Shown here: one piece after another, positions 45,115 to 54,323 of the stretch
How positions within the stretch are numbered: the stretch's first letter is position 1
Layout of the letters: each line of letters begins with the position of its first letter
DNA from: Oleiagrimonas sp963747595
Lineage (GTDB): Bacteria > Pseudomonadota > Gammaproteobacteria > Xanthomonadales > Rhodanobacteraceae
Direction: 5' to 3'
Length of the DNA stretch: 64,000 nucleotides
Assembly: GCA_963747595.1 (NCBI GenBank)
Contig: CAVVFO010000001.1
Coordinates: forward strand, 186,001 to 250,000
Translations under genes and position numbers: made by a program
Notes under the pieces: generated by a model
The model's input: only the letters and a program-made list of their open reading frames with translations
Database searches by the model: none
Told to the model about the DNA's origin: nothing

Positions 45115-45896
45115 GATACACGCTTCTGGCCATGCTGGCCCTGCTTTCCATCGCCGCCCTGGCGGCCTGCGGCCAGGCCGCCGATGCCTCGCGTTCCGCC
45201 GCCGTGCCTGCTGCCGTGAAGGCGCTGGGTGCGCAGGGCATCAACGTGCAGTCCTCCATGGACGCGCCGGCGGGCTACAAGGGTTACATGGCCACGTACC
45301 GGGGCCATCCGATACCGGTGTACCTGTTGCCGGACGGCAAGCACGTGGTGGTCGGCACGCTGTTCGACGCCCAGGGCAACGACCTGACCCAGTCGGCGCT
45401 GGCGGCAGCGAAGCCGGGGCTCGGCCAGTCCGCCTGGGCCCGGCTGGGCAAGGCCACCTGGATCGCGGAAGGGCCGGCCGATGCCAAGCGCATCGTCTAC
45501 GTGTTCACCGACACCGAGTGCCCCTTCTGTCACAAGCTGTGGCAGGCCATCCAGCCGGACCTCCGGCAGGGCCATGTCCAGGTGCGCTATATCCTGGTGG
45601 CGGTGATCAAGCAGGAGAGTCTGCCGCGGGCGGCGACCATCCTGGACGCCACGGATCCGAAGGCGGCGTTCCGGCGCCACGAGAGCGACTTCGGGCACAG
45701 CCCGATCCAGCTCGAGAAGCCGGTGGCGGACGCCACGCGCAAGAAGCTGGCGGCCAACACGCAACTGATGTCGAAGATGGGCATCCAGGGCACGCCGGGC
45801 ATCGTCTACAAGGACGCCCGCGGACGCGTGAAGATGTTGCAGGGCATGCCGCCGGGGCCTCGCGTGCAGGCGATCTTCGGCGGCGCCGGGCACTAG
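45111..45896 (+). CDS. dsbG: DsbG/DsbC-like thiol:disulfide interchange lipoprotein
   Basis: 261 residues from a GTG at 45111 (GGGAGA seven bases upstream, GTGA overlap with the preceding stop). Lipobox LAAC puts the lipid on C20. The DsbC/G dimerisation domain (about 30-110) precedes the thioredoxin fold with CPFC (C137, C140; FTDTECPFCHKLW) and cis-Pro loop GIQGTPGIVY. Probably repairs or protects periplasmic thiols, with the neighbouring TlpA-like protein as a plausible reductant. Confidence 0.9.
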   Translation: MRYTLLAMLALLSIAALAACGQAADASRSAAVPAAVKALGAQGINVQSSMDAPAGYKGYMATYRGHPIPVYLLPDGKHVVVGTLFDAQGNDLTQSALAAAKPGLGQSAWARLGKATWIAEGPADAKRIVYVFTDTECPFCHKLWQAIQPDLRQGHVQVRYILVAVIKQESLPRAATILDATDPKAAFRRHESDFGHSPIQLEKPVADATRKKLAANTQLMSKMGIQGTPGIVYKDARGRVKMLQGMPPGPRVQAIFGGAGH

Positions 45897-46191
45897 GCAG
45901 CGGGCCGGGGCAGGTCACCTGCGGCCGTTCCAGGCGGGATGGGTGAGACGCCGCCGGATGGGACCGAGGGAACCTCGTTCCACCTGATCCCCGTACGCGC
46001 GTGCCACGCGATGGTCGTGGCCACGCCTTGCAGTGGAACCATCCCATGGCGACAGCGCGGAATCCGCGCTGCAGCGTGTCTTCCGCCACGCTTCCGGGTG
46101 AGCAGAAATCAGACTGTTGCAGAAGCGTTACCGCCACGTTTCAGCGGGGCCAGGTTGACTGCGCGTACGTTGAGCGACAAGGGCGGTGGCT

Positions 46192-47049
46192 TCATGGTCC
46201 TGCGTCCCGCTGGCGCTTGATGACATACATTGCGCGGTCGGCATGCGTCAGCAGGGCCTCCGGTGTGGTTCCGTCTGCGGGGAAGCAGGCAATGCCGATG
46301 CTGACATCCAGCCGGAATTCTCCGTCGAGCAACGAGTAGGGCAGACTCAGGCGTGCCCGGAGAGTGTCGATGACGGCACGGGCATCCTCCGCATCGCGGC
46401 ATCCCGGAAGCAGGGCGACAAACTCGTCGCCACCGATGCGGGCCACGAAATCATCCTGGCGCAGCCCCTCCTGCAGCCGCCGGGCCACGTCGCGGAGCAG
46501 GCGGTCGCCCGCATCGTGCCCACCACGGTCGTTGGCCTCCTTGAAGCCATCCAGGTCCAGATACAGCACGCCTAGGCCATTGTCGGTCTGGGCCGCGTGC
46601 GCGAGGGCGTACTGCAGTTCCAGTTGCAGGCGGTGGCGGTTGGGAAGTCCGGTCAACGGATCGTGGCTGGCGCGGTGCTCGAGCTCGCGTTCGGCGCGGC
46701 GCAATTCGGTGACTTCATGGCCCACGCCGATCCGTACACCGTGCTCCGGCAGCCAGCAGGCCGACCATTGGATATCCACGCTGGAGCCGTCCTTGTGGAT
46801 ATAGCGATTGCGGAAGTGGCGCTGCAGCATGCCGCCCATGATCATTTGTGCTTGCTGCAAGGTCTTTTCACGGTCATCGGGATGAATCAGGTCGAATATG
46901 GGGCGACCCAGCACTTCATCGGGAGCGTAGCCGAAGGTACGCTCGAACGTGGCATTGACGAACAGCAAGTGGCCCTCCGCATCGACAATGCAGACCGCAT
47001 CGGGCATGAAGTCCAGCACGTCGGAGAGCGGCGGCAGCGTGGCGATCAT
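46192..47049 (-). CDS. PAS-GGDEF diguanylate cyclase
   Basis: 285 residues. PAS domain (about 8-115: FMPDAVCIVDAEGHLLFVNA, GHEVTEL), then GGDEF with intact RIGGDEF (206-210) and I-site RQDD (197-200). No membrane segment. The PAS domain may bind a ligand or cofactor that tunes c-di-GMP synthesis. The start at 47049 places the PAS domain at the N-terminus. The 295 bp downstream (45897-46191) show no gene or clear signal. Confidence 0.92.
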   Translation of the reverse strand: MIATLPPLSDVLDFMPDAVCIVDAEGHLLFVNATFERTFGYAPDEVLGRPIFDLIHPDDREKTLQQAQMIMGGMLQRHFRNRYIHKDGSSVDIQWSACWLPEHGVRIGVGHEVTELRRAERELEHRASHDPLTGLPNRHRLQLELQYALAHAAQTDNGLGVLYLDLDGFKEANDRGGHDAGDRLLRDVARRLQEGLRQDDFVARIGGDEFVALLPGCRDAEDARAVIDTLRARLSLPYSLLDGEFRLDVSIGIACFPADGTTPEALLTHADRAMYVIKRQRDAGP

Positions 47050-47268
47050 GAGATTGGCGGTCCTTGGCCAGAACCCGCCACCATGCCGTAAACGCTGCCT
47101 GGATTCAATGCATGCGGATCATCACGCTGCGAGGGCAGCGGCGGCTGCAGGTGCTCTCCTGGCGCGTGAAGAAAGGACTCTTCGCGCAACGGACAGGAAG
47201 ACGCCAGAGCATGTTCACCTCGCGCCCGGTTCCCCTCGGGCGCCGGCTTCACCGGCCCTCGCGTGGGC

Positions 47269-47434
47269 CAGGAGCGTGGGCGGTAGAAACTTTGGAAATC
47301 GAGATTGGGCTATCGCCTTAGTGATGTGTCTATCGAAAGGTGCGCATAGTTGTTCTATGCGAGCCTTTCGAGAGGCTCAGTCTATGGATGAGAGCACGAT
47401 CGCAGCCCAAAGATTTCTGCCGCCCACGCTCCTA
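47269..47434. mobile_element. MITE-like element with ~27-bp terminal inverted repeats
   Basis: Left end CAGGAGCGTGGGCGGTAGAA...CTTTGG and right end CCAAAG...TTCTGCCGCCCACGCTCCTA are inverted copies with few mismatches. The 166-bp body has no gene but a central hairpin: CGAAAGG-TG-CGCATAG-TTGTT-CTATGCG-AG-CCTTTCG (47334-47370). The element abuts the IS5-type insertion, whose CTAG target is formed by its right end. Confidence 0.65.
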
Positions 47435-47435
47435 G

Positions 47436-48759
47436 CAGGCTGTTGAAATTCGCCGTTGGTGCGTCTGACTTTGCGAGGATCGTTTTACCATAAGGTCTCG
47501 CTGGATTTGACGGAGCCATGGGATGCGCGGAGCGGACATTACGCAGGAATCGTTGTTCACGGTGGCGAAGCTGGACGACTTCGTACCGACGGATCATCCC
47601 TTGCGTGCGGTGCGCACGCTGGTGGATACCGCGCTCAAGCGTATGGACGGCTTGTTCAGCACGCTCTACAGCGACTACGGCCGCGCCTCGATCGCGCCGG
47701 AGAAGCTGATGCGCGCACAGTTGCTGCAGCTGTTCTATTCGATCCGCAGCGAGCGGCTGCTGATGGAGCAGTTGCGCTACAACCTGCTGTTTCGCTGGTT
47801 TGTCGGCTTGGCTATCGACGATGTGGTGTGGGATCACTCGGTGTTCTCGAAGAACCGCGACCGACTCAACGACAACGCGGTGGCGAGCGAGTTTTTCCGC
47901 GAGGTGGTGCGGCTTGCTGAGCGCCGTGGCCTGATGTCCGAAGAACATTTCTCGGTGGACGGCACGCTGCTGCAGGCATGGGCCTCGCACAAGAGTTTCC
48001 AGCCCAAGGACGCGCCGCCGCCTGGCCCCGGCGGCACCGGGCCGCGCAACGCACCGCCGGACTTCAAGGGGCAAAAGCGCAGCAACGACACCCACGCTTC
48101 CACCAGCGATCCGGACGCGCGGCTGTACCGCAAGGGCAACACCGGCGCGCAGCTGAGCTATCAGGGTCACCTGCTGATGGAGAACCGCCACGGCCTGGCG
48201 TGCGACGCCCGTCTGAGCCTGGCCACCGGATATGGCGAACGTGAAACGGCGTTGGCGATGATGGGCGATCTCAAAGGACGAAGACGGCGCACGCTTGCGG
48301 CCGACAAAGGCTACGACACGGCAGACTTCGTGGCCGGATGTCGGAAGCACCGCGTCACACCGCATGTCGCGCAAAACACGACCAACCGGCGTAGCGCGAT
48401 CGATAGCCGCACCACGCGTCACAGTGGCTACGCGGTAAGCATCAAGATCCGTGCGTGGATCGAAACCCACTTCGGCTGGATCAAATCCGCTGCCGGCATG
48501 CGACAGGTCAAGCAGCGCGGCCATGCACGCGTGCAAGCGCTGTTTCAGATGGCCGTGGCGGCCAGCAACCTGATCCGCTTGCGCGGCCTGCTGGCGGCGG
48601 AGCTCAACGGATGACCCCGACGACAGGGAAGGTGCGTCCGGGCAGCGCGAAAAACGCTGCAAAGCCATACGAAAGCATTTTGGGGGACGAATATCCCGCA
48701 CCGAAGACACGACGCAGGATGGGTGATCTCGACGTCTTCATGCGAATTTCAACAGCCTG
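47436..48759 (+). mobile_element. IS5-family insertion sequence, 1324 bp
   Basis: Perfect 18-bp terminal inverted repeats (CAGGCTGTTGAAATTCGC at 47436-47453 and its complement at 48742-48759), flanked on both sides by CTAG (47432-47435, 48760-48763), the 4-bp target duplication of IS5-type elements. One intact transposase gene. The match of repeats and duplication suggests a recent insertion. Confidence 0.95.
47523..48614 (+). CDS. IS5-family DDE transposase
   Basis: 363 residues. N-terminal DUF772-type region (DDFVPTDHPLRAVRTLVD, LLQLFYSIRSERLLMEQLRY, FRWFVGLAIDD). Catalytic residues: first Asp in FSVDGTLLQAWASHKSF, second in LAADKGYDTADF, Glu in AWIETHFGWIK. The gene is complete and fills the IS, so the element is probably able to move. 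Confidence 0.94.
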   Translation: MRGADITQESLFTVAKLDDFVPTDHPLRAVRTLVDTALKRMDGLFSTLYSDYGRASIAPEKLMRAQLLQLFYSIRSERLLMEQLRYNLLFRWFVGLAIDDVVWDHSVFSKNRDRLNDNAVASEFFREVVRLAERRGLMSEEHFSVDGTLLQAWASHKSFQPKDAPPPGPGGTGPRNAPPDFKGQKRSNDTHASTSDPDARLYRKGNTGAQLSYQGHLLMENRHGLACDARLSLATGYGERETALAMMGDLKGRRRRTLAADKGYDTADFVAGCRKHRVTPHVAQNTTNRRSAIDSRTTRHSGYAVSIKIRAWIETHFGWIKSAAGMRQVKQRGHARVQALFQMAVAASNLIRLRGLLAAELNG

Positions 48760-49308
48760 CTAGGCGCTGCTGCTCTGGGACGCGGCAGCATGATCGCCAC
48801 CGTTCTGGCCATTGGCCGCAGGCGCGATCTGCAAGTGATCGACCACCTGCTGCACGCCGGCCTGGGAGCGCGCAATTTTCACGGCACGCTGCCGGGTGTC
48901 CTTGTCGGGCACGGTACCGCTCAGCGTCACCACCCGGTTCCGTACCGTCACCGAGATGGCGGACGTGCCGAAATGGTCCCGGTTGACCAGCTTTGCCTGC
49001 AGCGTGCGGAACAGCATGGCATCGTTGACGGTCTTGTCGACCGCCTGCGATGCCTCTTGCACTTTCTGCCGCGCGGCCTGCAGCCTGGACTCGGCCTTGT
49101 TCAGTTTTTCCTGGCTTTTCGCCAGTTCCGCCTGCTTCGCGTTGACCTTTTTCTGCGCCTGGTTGCGGTTCTTCTGCGCTTGCTGCAGTTGCTCGTTGGC
49201 GTGCTTGTACCTCTCCTGCGGGGTCTGCGAGCAGGCGGTCAGTGCGCCGGCGGCAATGCCAAGGATGAGCGACAGGACGAGCAGTCGGGCGGTGGATCCG
49301 TGTGTCAT
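48760..49308 (-). CDS. BON-domain lipoprotein with a coiled coil
   Basis: 182 residues. Lipobox GALTAC (C26), coiled coil about 35-90 (QERYKHANEQLQQAQKNRNQ, then AQKKVNAKQAELAKSQEKL), then a BON domain about 95-160 (LVNRDHFGTSAISVTVRNRV, VTLSGTVPDKDTRQRAVKIA). A Gln/Ser/Ala tail ends at TAG, which lies inside the CTAG target duplication of the neighbouring IS. Probably an envelope-stability lipoprotein of the OsmY/Slp type. The 214 bp upstream show no clear feature. Confidence 0.87.
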   Translation of the reverse strand: MTHGSTARLLVLSLILGIAAGALTACSQTPQERYKHANEQLQQAQKNRNQAQKKVNAKQAELAKSQEKLNKAESRLQAARQKVQEASQAVDKTVNDAMLFRTLQAKLVNRDHFGTSAISVTVRNRVVTLSGTVPDKDTRQRAVKIARSQAGVQQVVDHLQIAPAANGQNGGDHAAASQSSSA

Positions 49309-49522
49309 GGGTCATTCCCTCGCAGCGTCACCATGCAGTGAAATTACCACGTTCGCGGCATGCCCGATGCTTGCGCGCATGCCCGTGTTCATGAATATCC
49401 GTTGCCAGAATACCCGGCGCAGTGGCAAAAAAAGGTGACGGGTTTGCATGGTTGCCTGACGCCGCTTTACCGGCACCGGCGTCTGCTCCCGGCGCGCCTC
49501 TTCGCTGCACGGGGCAGTGCTG

Positions 49523-50599
49523 TCAATAGGTCATGAATTGCCGCAGCGCGTCCACGGCCTGCTCGACGGTGTAGTGATCCGACGCCGGGCCGATTTCGAT
49601 TTCTGCCATGGAATGGTGGGCCAGGGGGGCTTCGCTGAAGGCATCGAACAGCCACACCTTGTGCTCGGCGGCAAACCGGCGGTGGCGCGTGGTCAGGTCC
49701 GTTGCGGAGCCCGCCAGCCACACCTGGAACGCGTTGGTATGCGGTGGATCCGGATGCACCGTCAGGCCCGCAAGATCGCCCAGCGCCGCGGCCAGCGTGC
49801 GCGCGCGCCGCACGAATTCCGGCAGGCGCGGTGCGCGTGTCTCCAGCCCCTGCAGTGCGGAAATGGCCTGCGGATAGGCGGTGAACAGGTCACCGCCGTA
49901 ACGGGTCTTCCATACCCGCAGCGCCTCGATCCATTCCGGCGTGCCTGCCACCATGGCGCCGCCGAGGCCGCCCAGCCCCTTGTAGTACGAGACATACACG
50001 CTGTCCGCCAATGCGGCCAGTTCAGCCTCGCAGATGCCGTAGCCGGCCGCGGCCTCCCAGATCCGTGCGCCATCGAAATGCAGCGGGATGGCGCGGGCCC
50101 GGCACCACGCGGAGATCTCCCGCAGCGCGTCCATCTCCGGCAGCAGGTGGCCGGCGCGGCGCAGCGGCAGCTCCACCACCACCGCGGCGAGCGGTTCGGT
50201 GATGGCAGCCAGCGCCGTGGCCGTGAACGGCATGAACCGCCCCAGGCGGATGGCGTGGAGACCGGCCACGCATTCGATGGCCCCCGCTTCGTCCATGCCG
50301 ATATGGCTCAGCGGGTGGATGACGACGTTGCGGCAGCCGCGTGATTCGGCATATGCGCGCAGCACGCAGAGCTGGGCGGTGACGCCCTTGATGAAGAACA
50401 GGCCGGCCCGTTTGCCGAGGCGCTCGGTGGTGGCCTGCTCGAGCCGGGCGATGGCACCGCCGGCTCCGTAGAGGTCGATGGCATCCTCGGCGGCCGCATG
50501 TGACGCAAGATGCCTCAGGGTGTCCGCAGCGGTAGGTGGCAGCTGCCGCGAGAGCACGAATCGGCAGGCCTGCTTGATGTCGCGGTCGGGTGTGTTCAT
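49523..50599 (-). CDS. Threonine aldolase/beta-eliminating lyase family PLP enzyme
   Basis: 358 residues from the ATG at 50599. Fold-type I PLP enzyme: Asp D176 in PLHFDGARIWEAA pairs with the pyridine nitrogen and Lys K207 in YVSYYKGLGGLGGA forms the Schiff base. The order and motifs match low-specificity threonine aldolases, which cleave threonine to glycine and acetaldehyde. The first 45 residues differ from classic LtaE, so another beta-eliminating lyase is possible. Confidence 0.87.
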   Translation of the reverse strand: MNTPDRDIKQACRFVLSRQLPPTAADTLRHLASHAAAEDAIDLYGAGGAIARLEQATTERLGKRAGLFFIKGVTAQLCVLRAYAESRGCRNVVIHPLSHIGMDEAGAIECVAGLHAIRLGRFMPFTATALAAITEPLAAVVVELPLRRAGHLLPEMDALREISAWCRARAIPLHFDGARIWEAAAGYGICEAELAALADSVYVSYYKGLGGLGGAMVAGTPEWIEALRVWKTRYGGDLFTAYPQAISALQGLETRAPRLPEFVRRARTLAAALGDLAGLTVHPDPPHTNAFQVWLAGSATDLTTRHRRFAAEHKVWLFDAFSEAPLAHHSMAEIEIGPASDHYTVEQAVDALRQFMTY

Positions 50600-50666
50600 G
50601 GGTCGAAGGACGTGGCGGGGAGGGGCGGTGACTCGTGACGGCCGTGCCCGGCCAGGGCCGGCGGCG

Positions 50667-52070
50667 TCAATCCGTGGACGACACGATGTACTGTTCCAGC
50701 TTGCCGTTCGGTAGCGTGTAGGTGGTGACGGACAGTGTCTTCGTGGCGAACGAGACCCGGTAGGCGCGCATCTGCATGCCGCCGCGCTTGTGCGTGCCGT
50801 GCGGGACGAATGCCGTAGGCGTGCCCAGCGGCGCCAGGCTGGTCCTGTAGTCATGCAGGGCGGTGGCATCGAAATAGGCATTGCCGTCGGCGCTGAACAG
50901 CGTGCGGTCGATGTGGCCGTGCTGCAGTTCCTTGAAGATGCGCCGCGCCTGCGCCAGGGCTTTTCCCGCCGCCGGGTCATGCTGCGCGAACAGGGCCTTG
51001 GCGATCTTGCGCGCGATCACGCCGGAGGTGCCGACCGCATCCTGGTTGGTCAGGACCACCACGGCATCGCCGTTGTCCGGAAAGACCAGATTGGTGTCGG
51101 TGAAGCCCGAAACCTCGCCATCGTGCGAAATCATGCGATGGCCGTCCAGACGGCCGACGAACACCCCCAGACCGTAGCCCGAGCCCAGTCCGTCGTTGAG
51201 CCGCACCTCGGTCTGCATGGCGTGCCATGAGGAGGGCTTGAGCAGGGCGTGGTGCAGCATCGCCATGTCCCACGTGGCGAGATCGCGCGACGTCATGGAC
51301 AGCTCGGCCATCGCGGACAACCAGTTCACGCCTTCCTTGGGCGCGGGACGCAGCGGTCCCAGCGCATAACGATGGTAGCCGCGCGCATCGCTGGCAGGCA
51401 GTGCATGCAGGTTGTTGTTGTAGACGTCCTGCATGCCCAGCGGCTGGAACACGTGCTGCTGGAGAAACTGGAACGGTGTCTTGCCGGTGAGCTTTTTAAC
51501 GATGGCGCCGGCGATCACGTAGTTGGTGTTGCTGTACTGCCACTTCGCGCCCGGGGCGAAATCGAGCGCCTTCCTGGCCGACGTATCCATGATGTATCGG
51601 GGTGTGGTGGCCTTGAGCATCTCCGGCGGCACGTAATCCTGCGGCCAGTAATCCTGATAGCCGGAGGTGTGCGACAGCAGTTGCCGCAACGTGATGTGGT
51701 CGGCGTCGGTGAGATGGGGGAAATATCTGCCGACCGTGTCGTCGAGGCTGAGCCTGCCCTGCTGTTGCAGCATCAGCACCGCGGCGGCGGTGAACTGCTT
51801 GCTGATCGAGCCGATGCTGTAACGCATCGAGGGTGTCGCCGCGGTCTTCGGATCGAGTCGCGCGTTGCCGTAGGCGTGCACGTAGGCGATCTTGCCGTTG
51901 TGCACGACGGCGATGGAGGCACTGGGCACCCCGCTGTTGGCCAGCGCCGCATGCGCGATCTTGTCGATCTTGGCGGTGGGCACAGAGGATGCCGCGGAGG
52001 CGACGGGGCTGGCCAGAACCAGCAGCACAGCAAGTGAGGCCAGGACGTATGTGACGCGGCGACAGGGCAT
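50667..52070 (-). CDS. Secreted S12-family serine hydrolase (beta-lactamase/PBP-like)
   Basis: 467 residues from the ATG at 52070 (AAGGAAG upstream) with a signal peptide ending ASA at about 27. S12 motifs: SISK at 88-91 (catalytic Ser and Lys), YSN at 178-180, and HDGEVSGF as the third motif. A C-terminal beta-strand domain (about 380-467) follows. Could be a D-peptidase, esterase or class-C-like enzyme; substrate unknown. The frame extends upstream of 52070 through the terminator region, which is not coding. Confidence 0.88.
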   Translation of the reverse strand: MPCRRVTYVLASLAVLLVLASPVASAASSVPTAKIDKIAHAALANSGVPSASIAVVHNGKIAYVHAYGNARLDPKTAATPSMRYSIGSISKQFTAAAVLMLQQQGRLSLDDTVGRYFPHLTDADHITLRQLLSHTSGYQDYWPQDYVPPEMLKATTPRYIMDTSARKALDFAPGAKWQYSNTNYVIAGAIVKKLTGKTPFQFLQQHVFQPLGMQDVYNNNLHALPASDARGYHRYALGPLRPAPKEGVNWLSAMAELSMTSRDLATWDMAMLHHALLKPSSWHAMQTEVRLNDGLGSGYGLGVFVGRLDGHRMISHDGEVSGFTDTNLVFPDNGDAVVVLTNQDAVGTSGVIARKIAKALFAQHDPAAGKALAQARRIFKELQHGHIDRTLFSADGNAYFDATALHDYRTSLAPLGTPTAFVPHGTHKRGGMQMRAYRVSFATKTLSVTTYTLPNGKLEQYIVSSTD

Positions 52071-52190
52071 GGCTGGACTTCCTTGGCAAAGAGTACAATG
52101 CAGGACAATAGCATCCGCGTCGGCAAATCCCGCCTCGGGAGGTGCGTTCAAAGAGGGGTGCCAACCCCGCCCGCGTGATCTGTGCGCAGC

Positions 52191-52233
52191 GATGAAAGAG
52201 CCGGGGTCATCCGATGGCCCCGGCTCTTTCATC
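52191..52233 (-). terminator. Intrinsic terminator downstream of catalase
   Basis: GATGAAAGAGCCGGGG (52191-52206) and its exact complement CCCCGGCTCTTTCATC (52218-52233) around an 11-base loop; 34 bp after the catalase stop. The CTCTTTC arm gives a short U-rich end in either direction. Confidence 0.85.
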
Positions 52234-52266
52234 ATGGATTCCGGCGAAACCGGCGCGTGCCGCCGA

Positions 52267-53721
52267 TCAGCTCTCGCGGAATCCCTTCTCGATGCGTTCG
52301 CCGATGCCCGGGTCGATGTTGCGCCAGTATTCGAAGGCGCGTTCGAGCACGGGCTCGGTGACGCCGTCCTTGAGGTGGCCGATGACGTTGGAGACCAGAC
52401 GCTCCCGTGCGGCATCGTCCATCACCTTGGTGACCAGCGCGTTGGCCTGGCCGAAGTCGTCATCCTCCGCGTGCAGCGTGTAGGCGGCACGGACCATGTC
52501 GCCGGAAGATTCCCAGGTGCCGGTTTCCGGATAGCGCTCGGTGTCGGCCTTGGGACCGCCCTTGGAGTTGGGCGCGTAGACCGGATCGGAGACGTTCTTG
52601 ATGCGCATGGCGCCGTCCTTGTTGTAGCTGTGCACGGGCACCTGCGGCGCGTTGACCGGAATCTGCTTGTAGTTGACGCCCAGCCGCGCGCGGTGCGCAT
52701 CGGCGTAGGAAAACACGCGCGCCAGCAGCATCTTGTCCGGGCTGATGCCGATGCCGGGCACCAGGTTGTTGGGCTCGAACGCGGCCTGCTCGATCTCGGT
52801 GTGGTTGTCGGTGGGGTTGCGGTCAAGGGTGAGCTTGCCGACCCGGATCAGCGGGTAGTCGCCATGCGGCCACACCTTGGTCAGGTCGAACGGATTGAAG
52901 CGGTAGGTTTCGGCATCCTTGAACGGCATGATCTGCACGTGCAGCGTCCAGCTGGGATGGTCGCCGCGCTTGATGGCGTCGAACAGGTCGCGCATGTGGT
53001 AATCGCTGTCCTCGCCAGCCATCTTGTCGGCCTCTTCCTGGGTGAAGCACTCGATCCCCTGATCGGTCTTGAAGTGGTACTTGACCCAGAACTTCTCGCC
53101 CTCCTCGTTGATCCACATGTAGGTGTGGCTGGTGTAGCCGTTCATGTGGCGCCAGGTGCGGGGGATGCCGCGGTCCCCCATCAGCCAGGCGACCTGGTGC
53201 GCCGATTCCGGCGACAGTGTCCAGAAATCCCACTGCATGTCATGGTCGCGCAGGTTGTTGTCGGCGCGGCGCTTCTGCGAGCGGATGAACTGCTGGAACT
53301 TCAGCGGGTCGCGGACGAAAAACACCGGCGTATCGTTGCCGACCATGTCGTAGTTGCCTTCGCTGGTATAGAACTTCAGCGAGAAGCCGCGCGGGTCGCG
53401 CCAGGTATCCGGGCTGCCGCGCTCGCCGGCCACGGTGGAGAAACGCGCCAGCACGTCGGTTCGGGTGCCCGGCTGGAAGACCTTGGCCTTGGTGTACTTG
53501 CTGATGTCGTCGGTCACTTCGAAATGACCGAAGGCGCCGCTGCCCTTGGCGTGCGGCTGGCGCTCGGGAATGCGCTCGCGGTTGAAGTGGGCCATCTGCT
53601 CGATCAGGTGATGGTCGTGCAGGACGATGGGGCCGTCGGGGCCGATGGTCAGCGAATGCTCGTCGCTGGAGACTGGAATGCCGGCTTCGGTGGTGGTGGG
53701 CTTGCGGTCATTGTTTGTCAT
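52267..53721 (-). CDS. katA: Catalase (small-subunit, monofunctional)
   Basis: 484 residues, small-subunit clade. Distal His in RERIPERQPHAKGSGAFG (VV of most relatives is QP here), distal Asn in MVGNDTPVFFVRD, and the proximal haem Tyr in RVFSYADAHRARLG. GGAGAA before the ATG at 53721. Disproportionates H2O2 to water and oxygen. A candidate OxyR site lies about 200 bp upstream. Gene symbol is by family type only. Confidence 0.93.
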   Translation of the reverse strand: MTNNDRKPTTTEAGIPVSSDEHSLTIGPDGPIVLHDHHLIEQMAHFNRERIPERQPHAKGSGAFGHFEVTDDISKYTKAKVFQPGTRTDVLARFSTVAGERGSPDTWRDPRGFSLKFYTSEGNYDMVGNDTPVFFVRDPLKFQQFIRSQKRRADNNLRDHDMQWDFWTLSPESAHQVAWLMGDRGIPRTWRHMNGYTSHTYMWINEEGEKFWVKYHFKTDQGIECFTQEEADKMAGEDSDYHMRDLFDAIKRGDHPSWTLHVQIMPFKDAETYRFNPFDLTKVWPHGDYPLIRVGKLTLDRNPTDNHTEIEQAAFEPNNLVPGIGISPDKMLLARVFSYADAHRARLGVNYKQIPVNAPQVPVHSYNKDGAMRIKNVSDPVYAPNSKGGPKADTERYPETGTWESSGDMVRAAYTLHAEDDDFGQANALVTKVMDDAARERLVSNVIGHLKDGVTEPVLERAFEYWRNIDPGIGERIEKGFRES

Positions 53722-53920
53722 CTCGGTTCTCCATTGGCGGGATGCAGGAAGGGGAGTTGCAGTGCGGTCACGCCGTGTCGCGGGGGTGCCGGCGGCCGCG
53801 CCCGGTGGGCGCGGCGGTGCCGGTGGATCCGATGCACGGCGTGATGATCGTGCAGGGTCATGGGTGTTCCGGATGCAGCGTCATTGCTCGAGCTTAGTCC
53901 TGGCAAGGCAGCGCAAGACA

Positions 53921-53957
53921 GTTGATTGTTCTTATGGCAGAAATAGCGTCTGGCTAT
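53921..53957. promoter_or_regulatory. Candidate OxyR-type binding site upstream of catalase
   Basis: ATAG-N7-CTAT (53943-53957) is an exact OxyR half-motif, and GTTGATTGTTCTTAT (53921-53935) is a weaker one, separated by the expected 7 bases. The whole 602-bp gap 53722-54323 otherwise shows no credible gene; a 97-codon plus-strand frame there has no recognisable character. Site distance from the catalase ATG (about 200 bp) is long for direct activation. Confidence 0.4.
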
Positions 53958-54323
53958 GGACACTGGGTGATGGTCCTTCTTTCATCAATCACGTTTTGCG
54001 CCCGGAGCCCGTTGTTTCGAGGCGCCGCGAAGAGGTCGGTCGTGTGCCGGCTGGCGCCAGATCACGAAGGCGGTGCACACGTGGATGACCACCACGCGCT
54101 TTCCGGATTCATGCCGCTGCTGGCGGCTTTTGCTGCTGTGGATGGGGCTTCGCGAAGCGGCTCCGTTCGCCACGCCAGCCCGTCCGGCGGACGCGGGTGC
54201 TTCACGGGTGCGTGAGACGGAAAGGCATCCGCTCCAGAATAGGCATTGCCGGTGAATCTCACGTAAAGTCGCTGCTTCGCGTGGTGCGTGGAAACCCGTC
54301 TTCCCGGTCAACGCAAGAGGTGC

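Noticed and set aside
53922..54215. 97-codon plus-strand frame upstream of the oxidoreductase
   Set aside because: No ribosome-binding site and no protein-like pattern.
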